Below are positions 32,749 to 45,376 of a stretch of 64,000 bases of DNA, in pieces; the stretch's first letter is position 1; every line of letters starts with the position of its first letter. The stretch comes from Prunus persica (Eukaryota; Streptophyta; Magnoliopsida; Rosales; Rosaceae). The stretch spans positions 5,397,394 through 5,461,393 of the forward strand of contig NC_034010.1 in assembly GCF_000346465.2 (NCBI RefSeq), read 5' to 3'. The position numbers were made by a program, and so were the translations under genes. Under the pieces are notes generated by a model, which did not search any database, was not told the origin of the DNA, and saw only the letters and a program-made list of their open reading frames with translations.

Positions 32749-34723
32749 ATCATTGGTTTCCTACAACCAAAAAGGTTCATTCCTATATGCCATCATTGTG
32801 GCACATTAGGACACATTAGACCAAAGTGTTTTGATTTTAGGAATTTTGAGCAAAAGCCTTTTGTTCATTTCAAGAAAGTAAATGATGACTCACTTCAAAC
32901 TCAAGTGAATGATTTTCTTTATAAAGTTGTCAAAATTCCTAAGGTTATCTCTTTGCCTCATAAAGTCTCAAAAGTGAAGCAAGTTTGGATCAAGAAGGAA
33001 GACCATGTTCTTCCTCATGTTGGTGACTAGTTTCTTTATTTTATGTATCTAGACCATTCTCTTATTTGTGTGTGCTTCATGGAGTCTAGATACATTGTCA
33101 TGCATTTGCACCTTGTTCTTTTGTTTTATTATTTTTAAATGTGGTCATTGCATGCATATCTTTCAATCATCTCTCTCACAGTGCTTTGAATCTTGGGTGA
33201 TCAACAAAATTTCATGTTCTTTTGAACTTGTTCACATTTATCTTGTTGGTCTTGTCCAAACATTTTCCCTAAATGGCAAGGAATACATCCTATCCATTGT
33301 AGATGACTTCTTTGGGTTTATTTAGATCTCACTCTTGCTTGAAAAATCAGAGACCTTTCAAAGGTTTAAATCTGTCTACCATCTTTTACAAAAAGTTAAA
33401 ATGACTAGTCATCTGCCTCTTGTTAGAATTAGAACAGATCATGGTTCTGAGTTTGAGAATTCTCAGCTTCTGAAATTTTGTGAGGTGATGAGAATTAAGC
33501 ATGAGTTCTTTGCACCTATTACACCTCAGCAAAATGGTGTTGTGGAGAAAAAAAAATAGAGTTCTTGTTGAGATGGCTAGGGTGATGCTCAATAGCAAAA
33601 ATTTTGCTAAACATTTTTTGGGTTTACATCTCAAACAGGGAGTTTTTTAGGTATGGTGCCAAACAAACTCCCTATGTGCTTTGGAAAGGTAAGAAACCTA
33701 ATGTGTCTTATTTTAGAGTCTTTGGTAGCACATGTTTTATCTTAAGAGATTGGGAACACCTTGCTAAGTTTGACTCTAAAAGTGACGAAGGAATTTTTCT
33801 TGGGTATTCCACTTCAAGCTGAGCCTATATAGTATACAATTATAGGACCGGAACCATCATGTCAATGTTGATGACTTTGCTGCCTCTATTGAGACGGCAT
33901 GAGATGAGGATGGTCTTTTATCTTCTATGCTTTAGGGAGAATCTCCAGGTCTGGATCTAGTGGTTGACCTGTCAACCTTTAGCAAATCAGTTGACCAGTC
34001 AACTCTTGACAATTCTGTTCCAGTTGACCTGTCAACTTGTCATAATCAACCTCAGAATCTCAGCTCATCTGTCCCTGTTGAAAACTTTCTATAGAAGCAA
34101 GATAGGAAGCCTTCTATACTTGACTGCAAGTAGACCTGATATTTCCTATAGTGTATGAGTTTTGTGCTAGGTTCCAAAGTGATCCCAAAGAGTCTCATTT
34201 GTTTGCTGTCAAAAGAATCATAAAATATGTGAGTAGAACTTTTGAGTTTGGGTGGTAGTATACTTGTGACACTTGTGTCAATCTTGTTGGGTATAGTGAT
34301 GCCGATTGGGCAGGTTGTAGTAATGGTAGGAAAAGCACTTCCGGGAGGGTCTTTTATGTAGGCAACAATCTTGTTGCTTGGCATAGCAAAAAATAGAAAT
34401 CTATCTCCTTATCCATTGCTGAAGCAGAGTATGTTACATCTGGGAGTTGCTGCACTCAACTCCTTTGGATGAGACAAATGTTGGAAGACTATGGTCTTGC
34501 TCAACCATGCTTTCTAATCTATTGTGACAACATGAGTGGTATAGATATTTCTAAAAATCCTGTTCAACACTCTAGGACTAAGCATATAGACATTAGGCAC
34601 CATTTTATTAGAGATCTTGTGGAAGACAAAATTCTATCTTTGGAATTTGTTCCCTCTGTGAAACAGCTAGCAGATATACTCAACAAGGCCTTGGACTTTC
34701 ATAAACATGTCACACTTAGGTAG
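32749..34723 (+). pseudogene. Copia gag-pol remnants (zinc knuckle, integrase, RNase H)
   Basis: The CCHC knuckle CHHCGTLGHIRPKC lies near 32795. The integrase core has LSIVDDFFGFI, then RTDHGSEFEN (33427-) and TPQQNGVVEKKK, giving the D-D-E triad positions, with a TAG at about 33324 and a frameshift after EKKK. Next is FRVFGSTCFILRDWEHLAKF. After a large deletion, RNase H shows VGYSDADWAG, STSGRVFYVGNNLVAWHSKK, EAEYVTSGSCCTQLLWMRQM and IDIRHHFIRDLVEDKI. Several stops break the frame. Reverse transcriptase and its YVDD site are missing. Confidence 0.85.
33962..34036. repeat. Three GTTGAC-N4-GTCAAC-type palindromes in a Copia linker
   Basis: GTTGACCTGTCAAC, GTTGACCAGTCAAC and GTTGACCTGTCAAC occur at 33963-33976, 33990-34003 and 34023-34036. 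In frame they code V-D-(L/Q)-S-T each time. Related GACTAGTCA palindromes recur throughout this element and in the solo LTR. Confidence 0.85.
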
Positions 34724-36074
34724 TCCATTGGCCTTTGCTCAATTGATTGATTAGCTTGTCTGTTCCTTATCTTCAGCTCATTGTAGAACTGTTGACTAGT
34801 CATCTTCGTTTTAGTTGACTAGTCAAATATAAATTTTTGTTTACTTGGTGTGCAAATGTCAAAAACATCTGTTTCTTCTGATCTCTGATGGTGCGAAGTT
34901 TGATTCATTTTATGCTTTGCCTGATTTGTGTATAATTCCCCCTTCTAGTTTGGAGCCATTAGATGAAAATTTTTGGTGTTTTTATGTCCTCTTGGTGAGA
35001 CAAGTGTTGTGATCCATTGTGGACAATCATTGTTATAATCTCCTATCTTATATCACTCTCGTAGGCAATTTGTTTATAAATAAAAAAAAAGAAAAAAAAA
35101 AGAAAAAGGGAAGTGTGACCAATGTAGTCACGACTCTAGGAAGGTATAAGGTGATATGATTGAAGAATCTAGAGCAAGAGCCGCAAAATTGGGCCACTTA
35201 TGCACTTAAGTCTGGGATGTGCAAATAATAAACATAATAAATGGCCAGATTGAGTGATGAAAATCAAATAGGTTGAGTCTATGCTTTGAGTTTGTCTTGA
35301 AGGTTCATTATATACTTGTCTCTCCAAGAATGATATTTCTTCATCTCTTGTGTTTTTCTTTTGGCTCTGAACCTCCTCTGTCCATCTTGCCTTATCTCTG
35401 AGCATGAAATCTAATTCATATTCTATCTATCAGAGTTAGTTGCAATTGTTTTGTTTGCACATGTGGTTATCTTCTCTCTCGCTTACTCACTGTGCTTGAA
35501 GACTTGGACTAGGCTATAGTAGCTAATACATCGTTGATCACTTGATATATTTGCTAGTTCATGTTTGTGTTTTTAAAATCAAAATCATGTCTTCTTCAGG
35601 GTCGATACTAAAATTGATGCTTGTTATGATATTGCTTGAGTTCACTAGTCAACATATGCTCATGCTAATTGTGGTTGACTAGTCATCTGCTTAACAGGGA
35701 TCTTGTGACTTTTGGTGAAATTAATTTTCACTCTCTAAGAACCATGACCATTGGTTATGACACAAAACACAAAGGTTCACTTGTCTTCTCCTTGTCGCAT
35801 TTATACCTTCTGTTTCAACACTGGTACTGTGTTTATGTGTGGTCGTGTTTGGATGATGCCACTTTGGTCTATGACCCTATCTTAATAAGTTGTGTGTCCC
35901 ACATTCAATGATTTAGCCTAATATAATCTTGAAATCCTTATGAGTCTGTTGTGCTATATGAGTTTTGGATTGTTGGCTAATCTATTTTGTTGGGGGAGTT
36001 TCTTTGAGATGCATGTGTTTTGGCAACATTCTTGCTGGTTGTTTTTATCATTTTCATACATCAATGTTGCCTTC

Positions 36075-38234
36075 CTAAACAACTGTTCTGCTGGTCTTCC
36101 AAATATGATTGCATTGGTTTCATCAGTTGAATCTTCAAGCACCAAGCTCACTTTGAACCTGTATGTAAAATTTATGTAATGTTTTAATAATTAAAATAAT
36201 TGTGTTTAAATTTTATGGAAAAATAAAATGAAACAAACTGTTGAGATTTGTATTACCAAGGGAGAGGAATTTGATTATTGTGTTTTGGGCACAAAAGTTC
36301 ATCACAGTGGGCAGCAGTTCTAAGTTGTTTAAAGCAAGATGGACATGCTTTATACCACCAACCGTTACGTGTGTCAAAACGCGTAATAGCTGCTTTGCAT
36401 AAAATGGGAGTGTCCTAAAATATATTTAAAAAATATATATTAATATAGCAAAAACAATTATAAAATATATAGCGATAAGAGAAGAATAAAGTGAAATTTA
36501 GTTTAAATAATTTGTGAAATTGTATGTTAAAATATGAATAATAAAGAGATTAAAGAAAGAAGTTAGTGTATTTACCTTATATGTCTTTGGATCAAGAACA
36601 TTTAACTCTTGGACAGATAGCTTTTTAGCAGCTTCTAAATGTTGAGGTGTCATTAGTTGAGTGGCGGAAGAAGGCATCATTTTAATGGCATGTGTAGAGT
36701 CATTAAAGCTGTGGTTATTGTTATTTTTATATAATAAAAAAGAGGTGTTAATTTAGAAAAATGGGGAAACAAAGGTATATGTTAAAACAAAAATGATAAA
36801 AATTCATACATCGTTTTGTAGGCCGCCAATTCTTGTATATCTGGATTGATAAAAATTAATGTGGAGACACTACTGTTGAGAACAATTTTCCCTACATATT
36901 GATAAATAATAAATTAGATTTGTTTTTATTTAAAATGTAAATAATAGGAAAAAGTGAAAATAAATTGGATACCTTGAAATTGTTTAACTTTCAGGCTTGT
37001 AAAAGCTGCAAATATTGGCGATGTCAATTGTTGTAAAGCTTGGGAATCAAAAGTTTTTGCAGTATCTCCCCACAGGGTTATTCTAACATCTTCTTTCCTG
37101 AATGATTAGATGTGGAGAAAAAAATATTTAGAAAGAGATATAATAGTTTAAAATTTGAATTATAAACATTTTTTGAATATTTGTACCTGATATTTTCGAT
37201 GCAGACTTCACATTTATCCTCAAGCCTCTCATTGCCCACATTTTTTGTTCCAATGGTTGTATTCCAGTAATGTGTCCAAAAACATCTTGCAATATGATAA
37301 AACAAATATCATAAGGATATTAAAATGTGGAAATTTTTTGGATAAATACTTATTGTATATATATGCATAGTTTTTAATACTATATAGAGTATTACCTGTT
37401 AGGATGTCAATTTTGTCTATGCGAGTGGACAATTGAGTATAATCTACCAGATAAAATCGATATCGTGGAATGTGTGGGTGAATGGTTGGTAGTTCTTTGA
37501 AAGTTGTTCTCGCATTAAAGAACAATTGTGCAACATGTGGTACAACTTTGTGAGATGGTTTGTTGCGACCAGTGTGGAAATGTGTTATTTCATAAATGGA
37601 ACCAGCTTTTATTTTTGGAAATACAAAATCATAGTCGATCTCTTTGACGCTAGCTTGTATTACATCTGTCTACATAATTGAAAAAAGAGGAAGAGAAAAA
37701 TTAATAAGGGGAAATTATATTTAAAAGGAAGGAAATACAAATATATGATAATACATTCATTTAACAAAAATAAAAAAAATAAAAAACTAAGTAGACCATA
37801 TATAATGAATCCATACCTAACAAAGCCCATAGATAATACAGTTTACAACAATATTGTTCATTATTCAGATCCTCTACAGAAGCATTTTGACCGAATTTAT
37901 ACCTACTTTATATGGTTATGGCCTCCTAGAAAAATGGGTTTAGTGTCAATAACAGGAAGAACACACACTTACACGCCAGCATCCACCAAAAACTAAGGGA
38001 GCTTAATAGAAACAGATATTAAACAAAGGGTTTCTTTAAGTGATGTTATTATAATTAAATTGAAATAACATAGAAAAGAGCTTTTCTTACCTTTTGGTCA
38101 ACCAGGATACACTGAAGGCCGCCGAATTGATCATTAGATCCAATAAGTTTTGGTCGCCACATTCTGCAGATACGTACTTTGAGTTTCTTGTTAAATTGGA
38201 ACGGTTGTAAATCACGGATATAAGTGAAACTCAT
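36075..38234 (-). pseudogene. RPA70-like gene of Helitron B, 3' truncated
   Basis: The start codon at 38234 and exon 1 match copy A. Sequence that is hidden by Ns in copy A is readable here: OB-fold exons with VKEIDYDFVFPKIKAGSIYE, VPHVAQLFFNARTTFKELP, RYRFYLVDYTQLS, and FGHITGIQPL. These features fit the DUF223/OB-fold RPA relatives of plants. The zinc-ribbon exon follows. The frame ends at the truncation point after GRPAEQLFR. The C-terminal domain and NLS-like exon are lost. Confidence 0.75.
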
Positions 38235-38359
38235 TGTGCTTTAAATCTGCAAATAAATATATTTTTTGTTAGCATAAAAATGCATGTATATATTTATTAA
38301 AAGTCATGAGAAAAAATATACAAATATTTAATTATGGATACATCAAAATTGGAACTTCA

Positions 38360-41300
38360 TTATAAATTTTGAAGAACATCTTTATACACTATGTTTTTAG
38401 TGTAATTATTTGGTACTTCTTTATTATTTTCTATTAGGATTTTAAGACCTTGTCTTGATGTAACCCTGGATAATGCAACATAAAGTTGTCCATGAGTGAA
38501 TACAGGTTGAGAAAGATATAGTCCAACTTGTTTCAATGATTGGCCTTGACTTTTATTTATTGTCATTGCATAACATGGTCTAATTGGGAATTGGCGCCTT
38601 TTAAAAATGAAAGGCCATTTGTTTTCAGTTGCTGTAAGGCTTATTCGAGGTATGAAAACTTTGTGACCAATGTTACTACCAGCAAGTATTTTTGCTTCTA
38701 TAATTTTATCATACAATTGTGTAATAACTAATCGTGTTCCATTACACAAACCTGAAGATTGATTTAAGTTTCTCAATAGCATGATGGGCATTCCTATTTT
38801 TAAAGCTAAATAGTATGAAGGTAAACCATTAAATTCAAGTTTGTTTAAAAATTCTGTAGGATATAAAATAGTAAGGTTTTCAGAATTTTCAGATGATGAG
38901 CATAAAGAATCTGAGCTTAAATAAATGCGTTCTTGTCCAGGTAATAAATCAATTGCATAGTTATTTATTTCAGTTACAGTTGTGTTTCGAGGTGTTACAA
39001 TAGCTCGTTCTGTTAAATAAGTAAAATTGTTGAAATTTCTTTCAAAATTTGGGTATGTTGCTAAAAAAATGGAATGAATAGAATGTGCATATGAATGTAT
39101 AAGTAAATCTTGAGGAATTTTGATCCAAGATGCATCTTTATCATTTGGATCATCTATATCAACAATTTGACCATTACCGATGCGCAAAATCCATGCAGCA
39201 AAATCATTTATTTTTTGTTTTTCTTCAGTGTTTAATCCATTTTTCGAGAGTCTCATATTTTCTTTTAAATGGAATATTTTGAAAAAAGGCCATAAATAAG
39301 AGCTATTGAGAGAGGCATCTATTATTTCTTCTCTTGTTCCTCCTGGAATAACTGGTAATATTTGTCTGAAATCACCACCTAACAATAAAGGTTTCCCACC
39401 AAATGGAACATTGTTATCTAAAGGATTTAAATGTGATAAAATATCAGAAAGTGATTTATCTAATGCTTCAAAACAATGTTTGCGATTCATAGGAGCTTCG
39501 TCCCAAACAATTAAAGCGGCTTTTTCAATTAATTTGGCAAGATGAGTTCCTTTTTTTATTTGACATGTTGAGCAATTGTTAACAATTAAGGGAATTTTAA
39601 ATCTAGAGTGAGCTGTTCTACCACCAGGTAATAATAATGATGCTATTCCTGATGAAGCAACAGCTAAAACAATATTTCCTTAGGATCGAATTTTACTTAT
39701 TATAGTATGCCACAAAAAAGTTTTTCCTTTTCCTCCATGACCGTGGACAAAAAAGAGGCCTGGCATTTTTTCTTCAACAGTTTTTATAACACAATCATAT
39801 ACATCTTTTTGACCTTTGTTAAGTTGTGTAACTAAAATGGAGTGTTCTTTTTCTAAATTATTATAATCGTAATTTAATTCTTCTCTAAGCAATTTATTTC
39901 TAAGTTCTAACATTCTATATTCATCAGGCATAGGAAGGTGATGCTCCTTTAAAGAGCCGGAAGATACATTGAAAAGCTGTTCTAATTCAAATAAAAGAGA
40001 ATTTTTTAATTCAGATTCTGATACAATTAGATTTGGCATTCCGAAAGTTTGTCGTAATTTGTGTAAAATGTCCTCAGACATATTTTGCCAATAAGTGTCA
40101 AAAATAATTTGAGGATTTCCTACATCACAAAATAAAATGATTGTGACAAATAATTGCCTTAATTGAGGACATGTGGCTGTGTTTACAGCATTTGCTAAGG
40201 CTTCAATCCATTCTTTATCATCTCCTAACAAACCTAGGGATTTACATGCAGCTTGGTATGATGGTTCTATAATACCATTAACAGTTTTTAGGTCATTAAA
40301 GTGAAAAGCCCCTTTTTGCAAATTCAAAAGCATTCTTAAATAATATAATTCACCAGATGCAGGATGTACATAAGCTATTCTACCAAGGGATCCTTTTTTT
40401 TTTTTTCTAGGTTTCCACATCTTAGTGAGAGAATTCCACACAAATTTTGGAGGGAATTCTGCATACGTTAATGTTTGTGCTTCATGAAAAGTTTTATTAG
40501 CTTCAAACCAACTTGTTAACATTGTATATTCAATATTTTTTCGGTTAACAATTTATTGAAGTGATTGATCACCATTGAAAATAATATTTTGTTCTAAAGG
40601 TAAATGTATTGGTAATCGTTCAACTGAGGGTTTTCTAAAATGAATAGGATATTGAAACAATCTCCAAACAGCTTCATATGGAGATATGTATCTACAATTT
40701 AGATAGGCTAGTATTTCATCTTGTTGGTTCTCTTGGAAAACTACTCTAGCTCTATCTGAACCTTTGTTTATATATTTGAAAAGATATTTTATAAGCATTG
40801 ATTGACAACATGATTCAACATTTATATGAGTATTGTATCTATGCAGTAATTTGGAATTGTAAGGTACTACAAAACTATTATCAATTTGTATTCCATTTTT
40901 TATCACAAATTTTGTTGGGTCGTCACGGCGTTTGTATACAGGGTAACCATTTGTTTCAAAAATTGTTTCGCTTTTATATTGTTTGGGAAAAGATTTAGAA
41001 CATTTTCCTTCTCGCATACATGGAGAATGAGGATTTATTTGTCCACATGGACCATGGATCATAAATTGAGCCACAATATCATAAAGATCATAATTTACAG
41101 TTTTGTTTGGTAATTCAGCAGAAATGATAGAATCTATATCAACTGCTGAATAACATTTATAATTTTGTTTTAACCAGATCAACATGTGAGCATGTGGCAA
41201 TCCTCTTTTTTGGAATTCGACAGTACAAACATCTGTGTTGATTGGGTGAAAAAAGGGAAAAAATTCTTAGTTAGTTTTATTATTTAATAAAATGATAAAA

Positions 41301-43131
41301 ATGGAGAGTAGTATAAATGGTGTGTTTTTAAAATTTACCAGCTTTGATTTCTCCAAAAGGTTCTCCTGATTTGATATAATTGATCATATCATCAAGTTTT
41401 ATTTTAAATAATCTTGAAACTATATCAGGCCGATCTTCTGGTTTGTATCTAGGTTTTGTATTAAACTCTCTTACAATTTCGGGCCATCTAACATTGCAGG
41501 TGAAAATTATAAATAAATCAGGATTTCCATATTGTCTACAAATTGCCATAGCATCTTGATAATTGTTAAGCATGTATCTAGCACTTCCAGTATATGAGCT
41601 AGGCAATATCACTCTTTGACCTATGTTATTAGCATCATTATCACCCTTTGAAATTGCATCATAAATGCCTTTATAAACCTCACTTCTTAAATTTTTTTGA
41701 TTTTTCCTAATATAATCTAATCAATCTTCTTCAAGTGTTGCATAAGCGTCTACTAAAAATTGTTGGAACAATCTTCCACCTTTTAATAATGTATCGAATT
41801 GAAACACTCTTTCTTGGATTCGATAAGCTATAAAAGCTCTCATAGGAATTCTTCTTCGTTTAGATTCATGGCTTGTACAATGCCATTTTAAGTCAGGTGT
41901 ATACTCATCTTCACCAAAAGAAAAAAGAAGAGGATATTGTAAAGACATGAATTTTGGATTTAATTTTGTCACACGTTTAACTCTCCACTTTTAAATTCTA
42001 TTATAATATCTCTATTTGAATAAAAAAGGCCTATATCTCCCACTATTAAACCACCAATTTCATCACATGTTGGTTGTTCATATTGTTTGCTATCATTGGA
42101 TTGCCTGCCTAACAATGTGATCTTTAGAGGAGGAAGAGAACCTTTTTCAAATTTATCTCTAATTGTTCGAAAAAGTTTAACCAATTCATTTGTTTGATCA
42201 AACATTTGAATTAAACCTTCCACAATGTTTTGATCTAGCTTTTCATTTTTTTGATTACAATTAACTGCATCAAGCCGATTCATAACCTCATTATGGGTAT
42301 CATATATATAAAGTTGGGCAAATTTAAGACATTGACCCTCAGGAGGTAGTAAAGAACCCATTAAATGATGAACTTGACCACTGATTTTGAAAACATAAGG
42401 GCTTGATCCATTGTTAATTGATTTATCAATTTTGGCTCCCATTGAAGTAAATGCAAACATAGAATTGTAAACCCTGATATTTTCTCTGAATAATACACTT
42501 TTTTTCCCTTTATTAGGATCAAGCAAATTTTCTAAAAAACAGGGTGTTGGTTTTGGACTTTGAAGTTTAATTTTTCCTTGTTGGCAACAAAGAGTAAAGA
42601 GAGGCTCATTGTTTTTTGATCTTTGTTTAATGGATTCTTGTAACCAAAAAAGTGCACCACAATAAATGCACTTATGATTCTTCTCTCCAAAATCTGCACA
42701 TTCTTGGATTATTCCTATAGGGGTGTAGAATGGAGAGAATAGAAAACATAAATGTAGGTTATTAGTAATAGAACAATGTAGTTCAAGTTTAGTAGAAAAT
42801 TTTGAAGCAAAGGGAAACACCCACCTTGCCTATTTCTTTGAAAGATCGCTTGACCTTTACTCATTTGATTAAAACGATGAAATTCAATTTCATCTATTGC
42901 TATTTCAACTGTATTCACATTGATAGATAATGTACTTTCAACACATTTTTGTCTTTTGTTATCAGCTTGAGAAATGTTTTGATCATTGTTGATAGGAATT
43001 TTCTCGCTTGGATGTTTATCATTAATATGAGAAACATTTTTATTTGGGACTTGTATATCATTTGAAATGATGAGATTATGAGGTTCTTGCATGATTTGTT
43101 TTCTCGTGGTATTTCTAGTTCTCTTCGACAT
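38360..43131 (-). pseudogene. Helitron Rep/Pif1-like helicase, copy B
   Basis: The start at 43131 reads MSKRTRNTTRKQ. A GT-AG intron lies at about 42828-42719, with spliced phase giving GIIQECADFGEKNHKCIYCG. HUH motif GLPHAHMLIWL lies near 41190 after a second intron. Walker A appears as GHGGKGKTFLW. The helicase continues without breaks from MNRKHCFEALDKS (39490) to the stop at 38360, with PCYAMTINKSQGQSL and [11 protein letters not shown] as late helicase motifs. Breaks seen are a frameshift near 41968, an Arg-to-TGA change near 41724, a TAA near 40552 and a Gln-to-TAA change near 39682. Lesions differ from those of copy A. Confidence 0.9.
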
Positions 43132-43811
43132 TATCAACGAAGATTTCAATTTCCCAAAAACAGATTGATATCTAGAAAAAAAAAACATATATATATAAGT
43201 AATATTTCACATTATTAATAACATTTAAATTCTAAGAATGCAAAATAAATGTAGAAATATGATGATAGAATTATATAAATGAAAATCTTCAAATGATATA
43301 ATATTTGCTAATCAATTAGTTATAAATGATATGCACATTTTTTTTAAAAAGTTAGAAAATACTGACCTGTAATGAGAGAATTTGTTAAGCACTTGTAGCA
43401 ACACGTATGCAAAAGCAAGATGATAGCAACAACCTAAAATACATAAGTAGAAGAACAGTTTTTGTTAATAGGTTCAAATCCAAATAATTAAATTGATAAA
43501 GCAAAAGTATTTAATTTTATACATCAATTAAATCTCTGTTATTTTATCAAACAACCAACTTCGTTTCATAATGATTAAACAGTATATATGTATTAATATA
43601 AAGCCTTGTTAAACCGATATGTATAGTTGAGACATTTAACTGAAAATTTATAATCAACCAAGCTCACCAGATTAATAATTTAAATAAAATGCTTAATGAG
43701 AACATCAAGGGGAAAATATTTTTAAAAGGGGGAAAATTTTAGCATCAAAGCATATTCAACTTGTATCAATCAACAAAATAAAGATTACTTGTAAATAACT
43801 TGTATGCAAGC

Positions 43812-44064
43812 NNNNNNNNNNNNNNNNNNNNNNNNNNNNNNNNNNNNNNNNNNNNNNNNNNNNNNNNNNNNNNNNNNNNNNNNNNNNNNNNNNNNNNNNN
43901 NNNNNNNNNNNNNNNNNNNNNNNNNNNNNNNNNNNNNNNNNNNNNNNNNNNNNNNNNNNNNNNNNNNNNNNNNNNNNNNNNNNNNNNNNNNNNNNNNNNN
44001 NNNNNNNNNNNNNNNNNNNNNNNNNNNNNNNNNNNNNNNNNNNNNNNNNNNNNNNNNNNNNNNN
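43812..44064. other. Assembly gap (253 N)
   Basis: N run in the non-coding 5' region of Helitron B, over the second copy of the internal tandem duplication (compare 18370-18640 in Helitron A). Confidence 1.
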
Positions 44065-45320
44065 TACATAGTACGAAATTGTTTTATATCACTGTATCAT
44101 GATTACAAAGCAACGATACTAATTTTTATTCGATCAAAATATATTTGTAGAAAGACACAGCTGCAGAAGAATAAAAATTAAAATATAATATAACAATTCT
44201 AGATATCTATTATTTTATCAGACAACCAACTTCGGTTCATAATGATTGAACAGTATATATATATATATATATATATATTAATATAAAGCCTTGTTAAATC
44301 CATATGTACAATTGAGACATTGAACTCAAAATTTATAATCAACCAAGTTCACCAGATTAATGATTTAGATAAAATGTTCAATGAGAACATCAAAGGGAAA
44401 ATATTTAAAAGAGGAGAAAATTTTTAGCAATAAAGCATATCCAACTTGTATCAATCAACAAAATAAAGATTACTTCTAAATAACTTGTATGCAAGCATAA
44501 TCGATGAAAATAAAATATAAAATCTTACAAAATAATTAAAATCAATTGACTAACATGACTAATAATGCTCAATTTTTAAAAAACAATGAATTAGAGGAGT
44601 TTTTATACCTCGAAAATGACAGCAGAATGCAAATGTCTAGTCCCTTGCTTTTTGGTGTATTCAAGCTGTGAAATAAACAAATAATTGAATTATATTTGGA
44701 TCGAATCACATTTTTAGAGAAATATAGGTTATCACAGGATGAGAAAAAGATGACAAAATTTTCATCACTATATGAAATCCTGCTTATATTTTTAACACCA
44801 ACATAAATTTAGTTTTGTGTAAACAACTTCACAATTACAAATATCTATTATTATATCAAAGAATTAACTGAATTCTATAACGATCAAACAATATGCATAT
44901 ATTAATATCAAGCCTAGTTAAACAGATATGCACAGTGAGCACATTTGACTCAAAACTCATAATCAATCAAGGCCACCAAGTCAAGAAATCAAGTGAAATG
45001 TTTCCTGAGAACCCTAAAGAAAACCAATAGAGGTTAAGATAAAATCATTGCCAATTTCTATTTTGTTGAAACCTGATTGGTTTTGTTCAAGCATTTTATG
45101 GAATTTTAATGAGAGAAGAATAAGGTAACTTTTGGCTACGACACAAACACAACTAAAAAAGAATAGTATAATGATTTAGACCCAACAAAACAAAAGTACA
45201 ATGCCGAGATAGACCCAACAAAAGAAAAGTACAATGTTGTCGTACTCATCACCTCTTGACCCATCTCTCCAGCTCACTCTATGTTGTGTGCACAGAAACA
45301 AAACTCAAAAGTCTCTTACA

Positions 45321-45326
<6 letters not shown>

Positions 45327-45373
<47 letters not shown>

Positions 45374-45376
45374 GGC
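45327..45376. repeat. (CT)n(CA)n microsatellite in Helitron B
   Basis: Inverted counterpart of the (TG)n(AG)n repeat of Helitron A at 17071-17125. Confidence 0.85.

Larger units (their letters stand above)
32749..36074 (+). mobile_element. Decayed SIRE-like Copia retrotransposon interior
   Basis: The order is gag zinc knuckle, integrase core, hypervariable linker, RNase H, then about 1.3 kb of non-coding sequence. This follows Copia layout with reverse transcriptase largely deleted. The long 3' region after pol and the RNase H wording fit the SIRE/Maximus lineage. No LTR is found at either end: the left side abuts the hAT-like element and the right side abuts truncated Helitron B. A purine run (35083-35116) may be a polypurine tract. 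Confidence 0.7.

Noticed and set aside
35083..35116. Possible polypurine tract starting a 3' LTR of the SIRE-like element
   Set aside because: The TGTGACC that follows does not match the minus-strand solo LTR start (TGTTAATGTATGC), so no LTR is called here.
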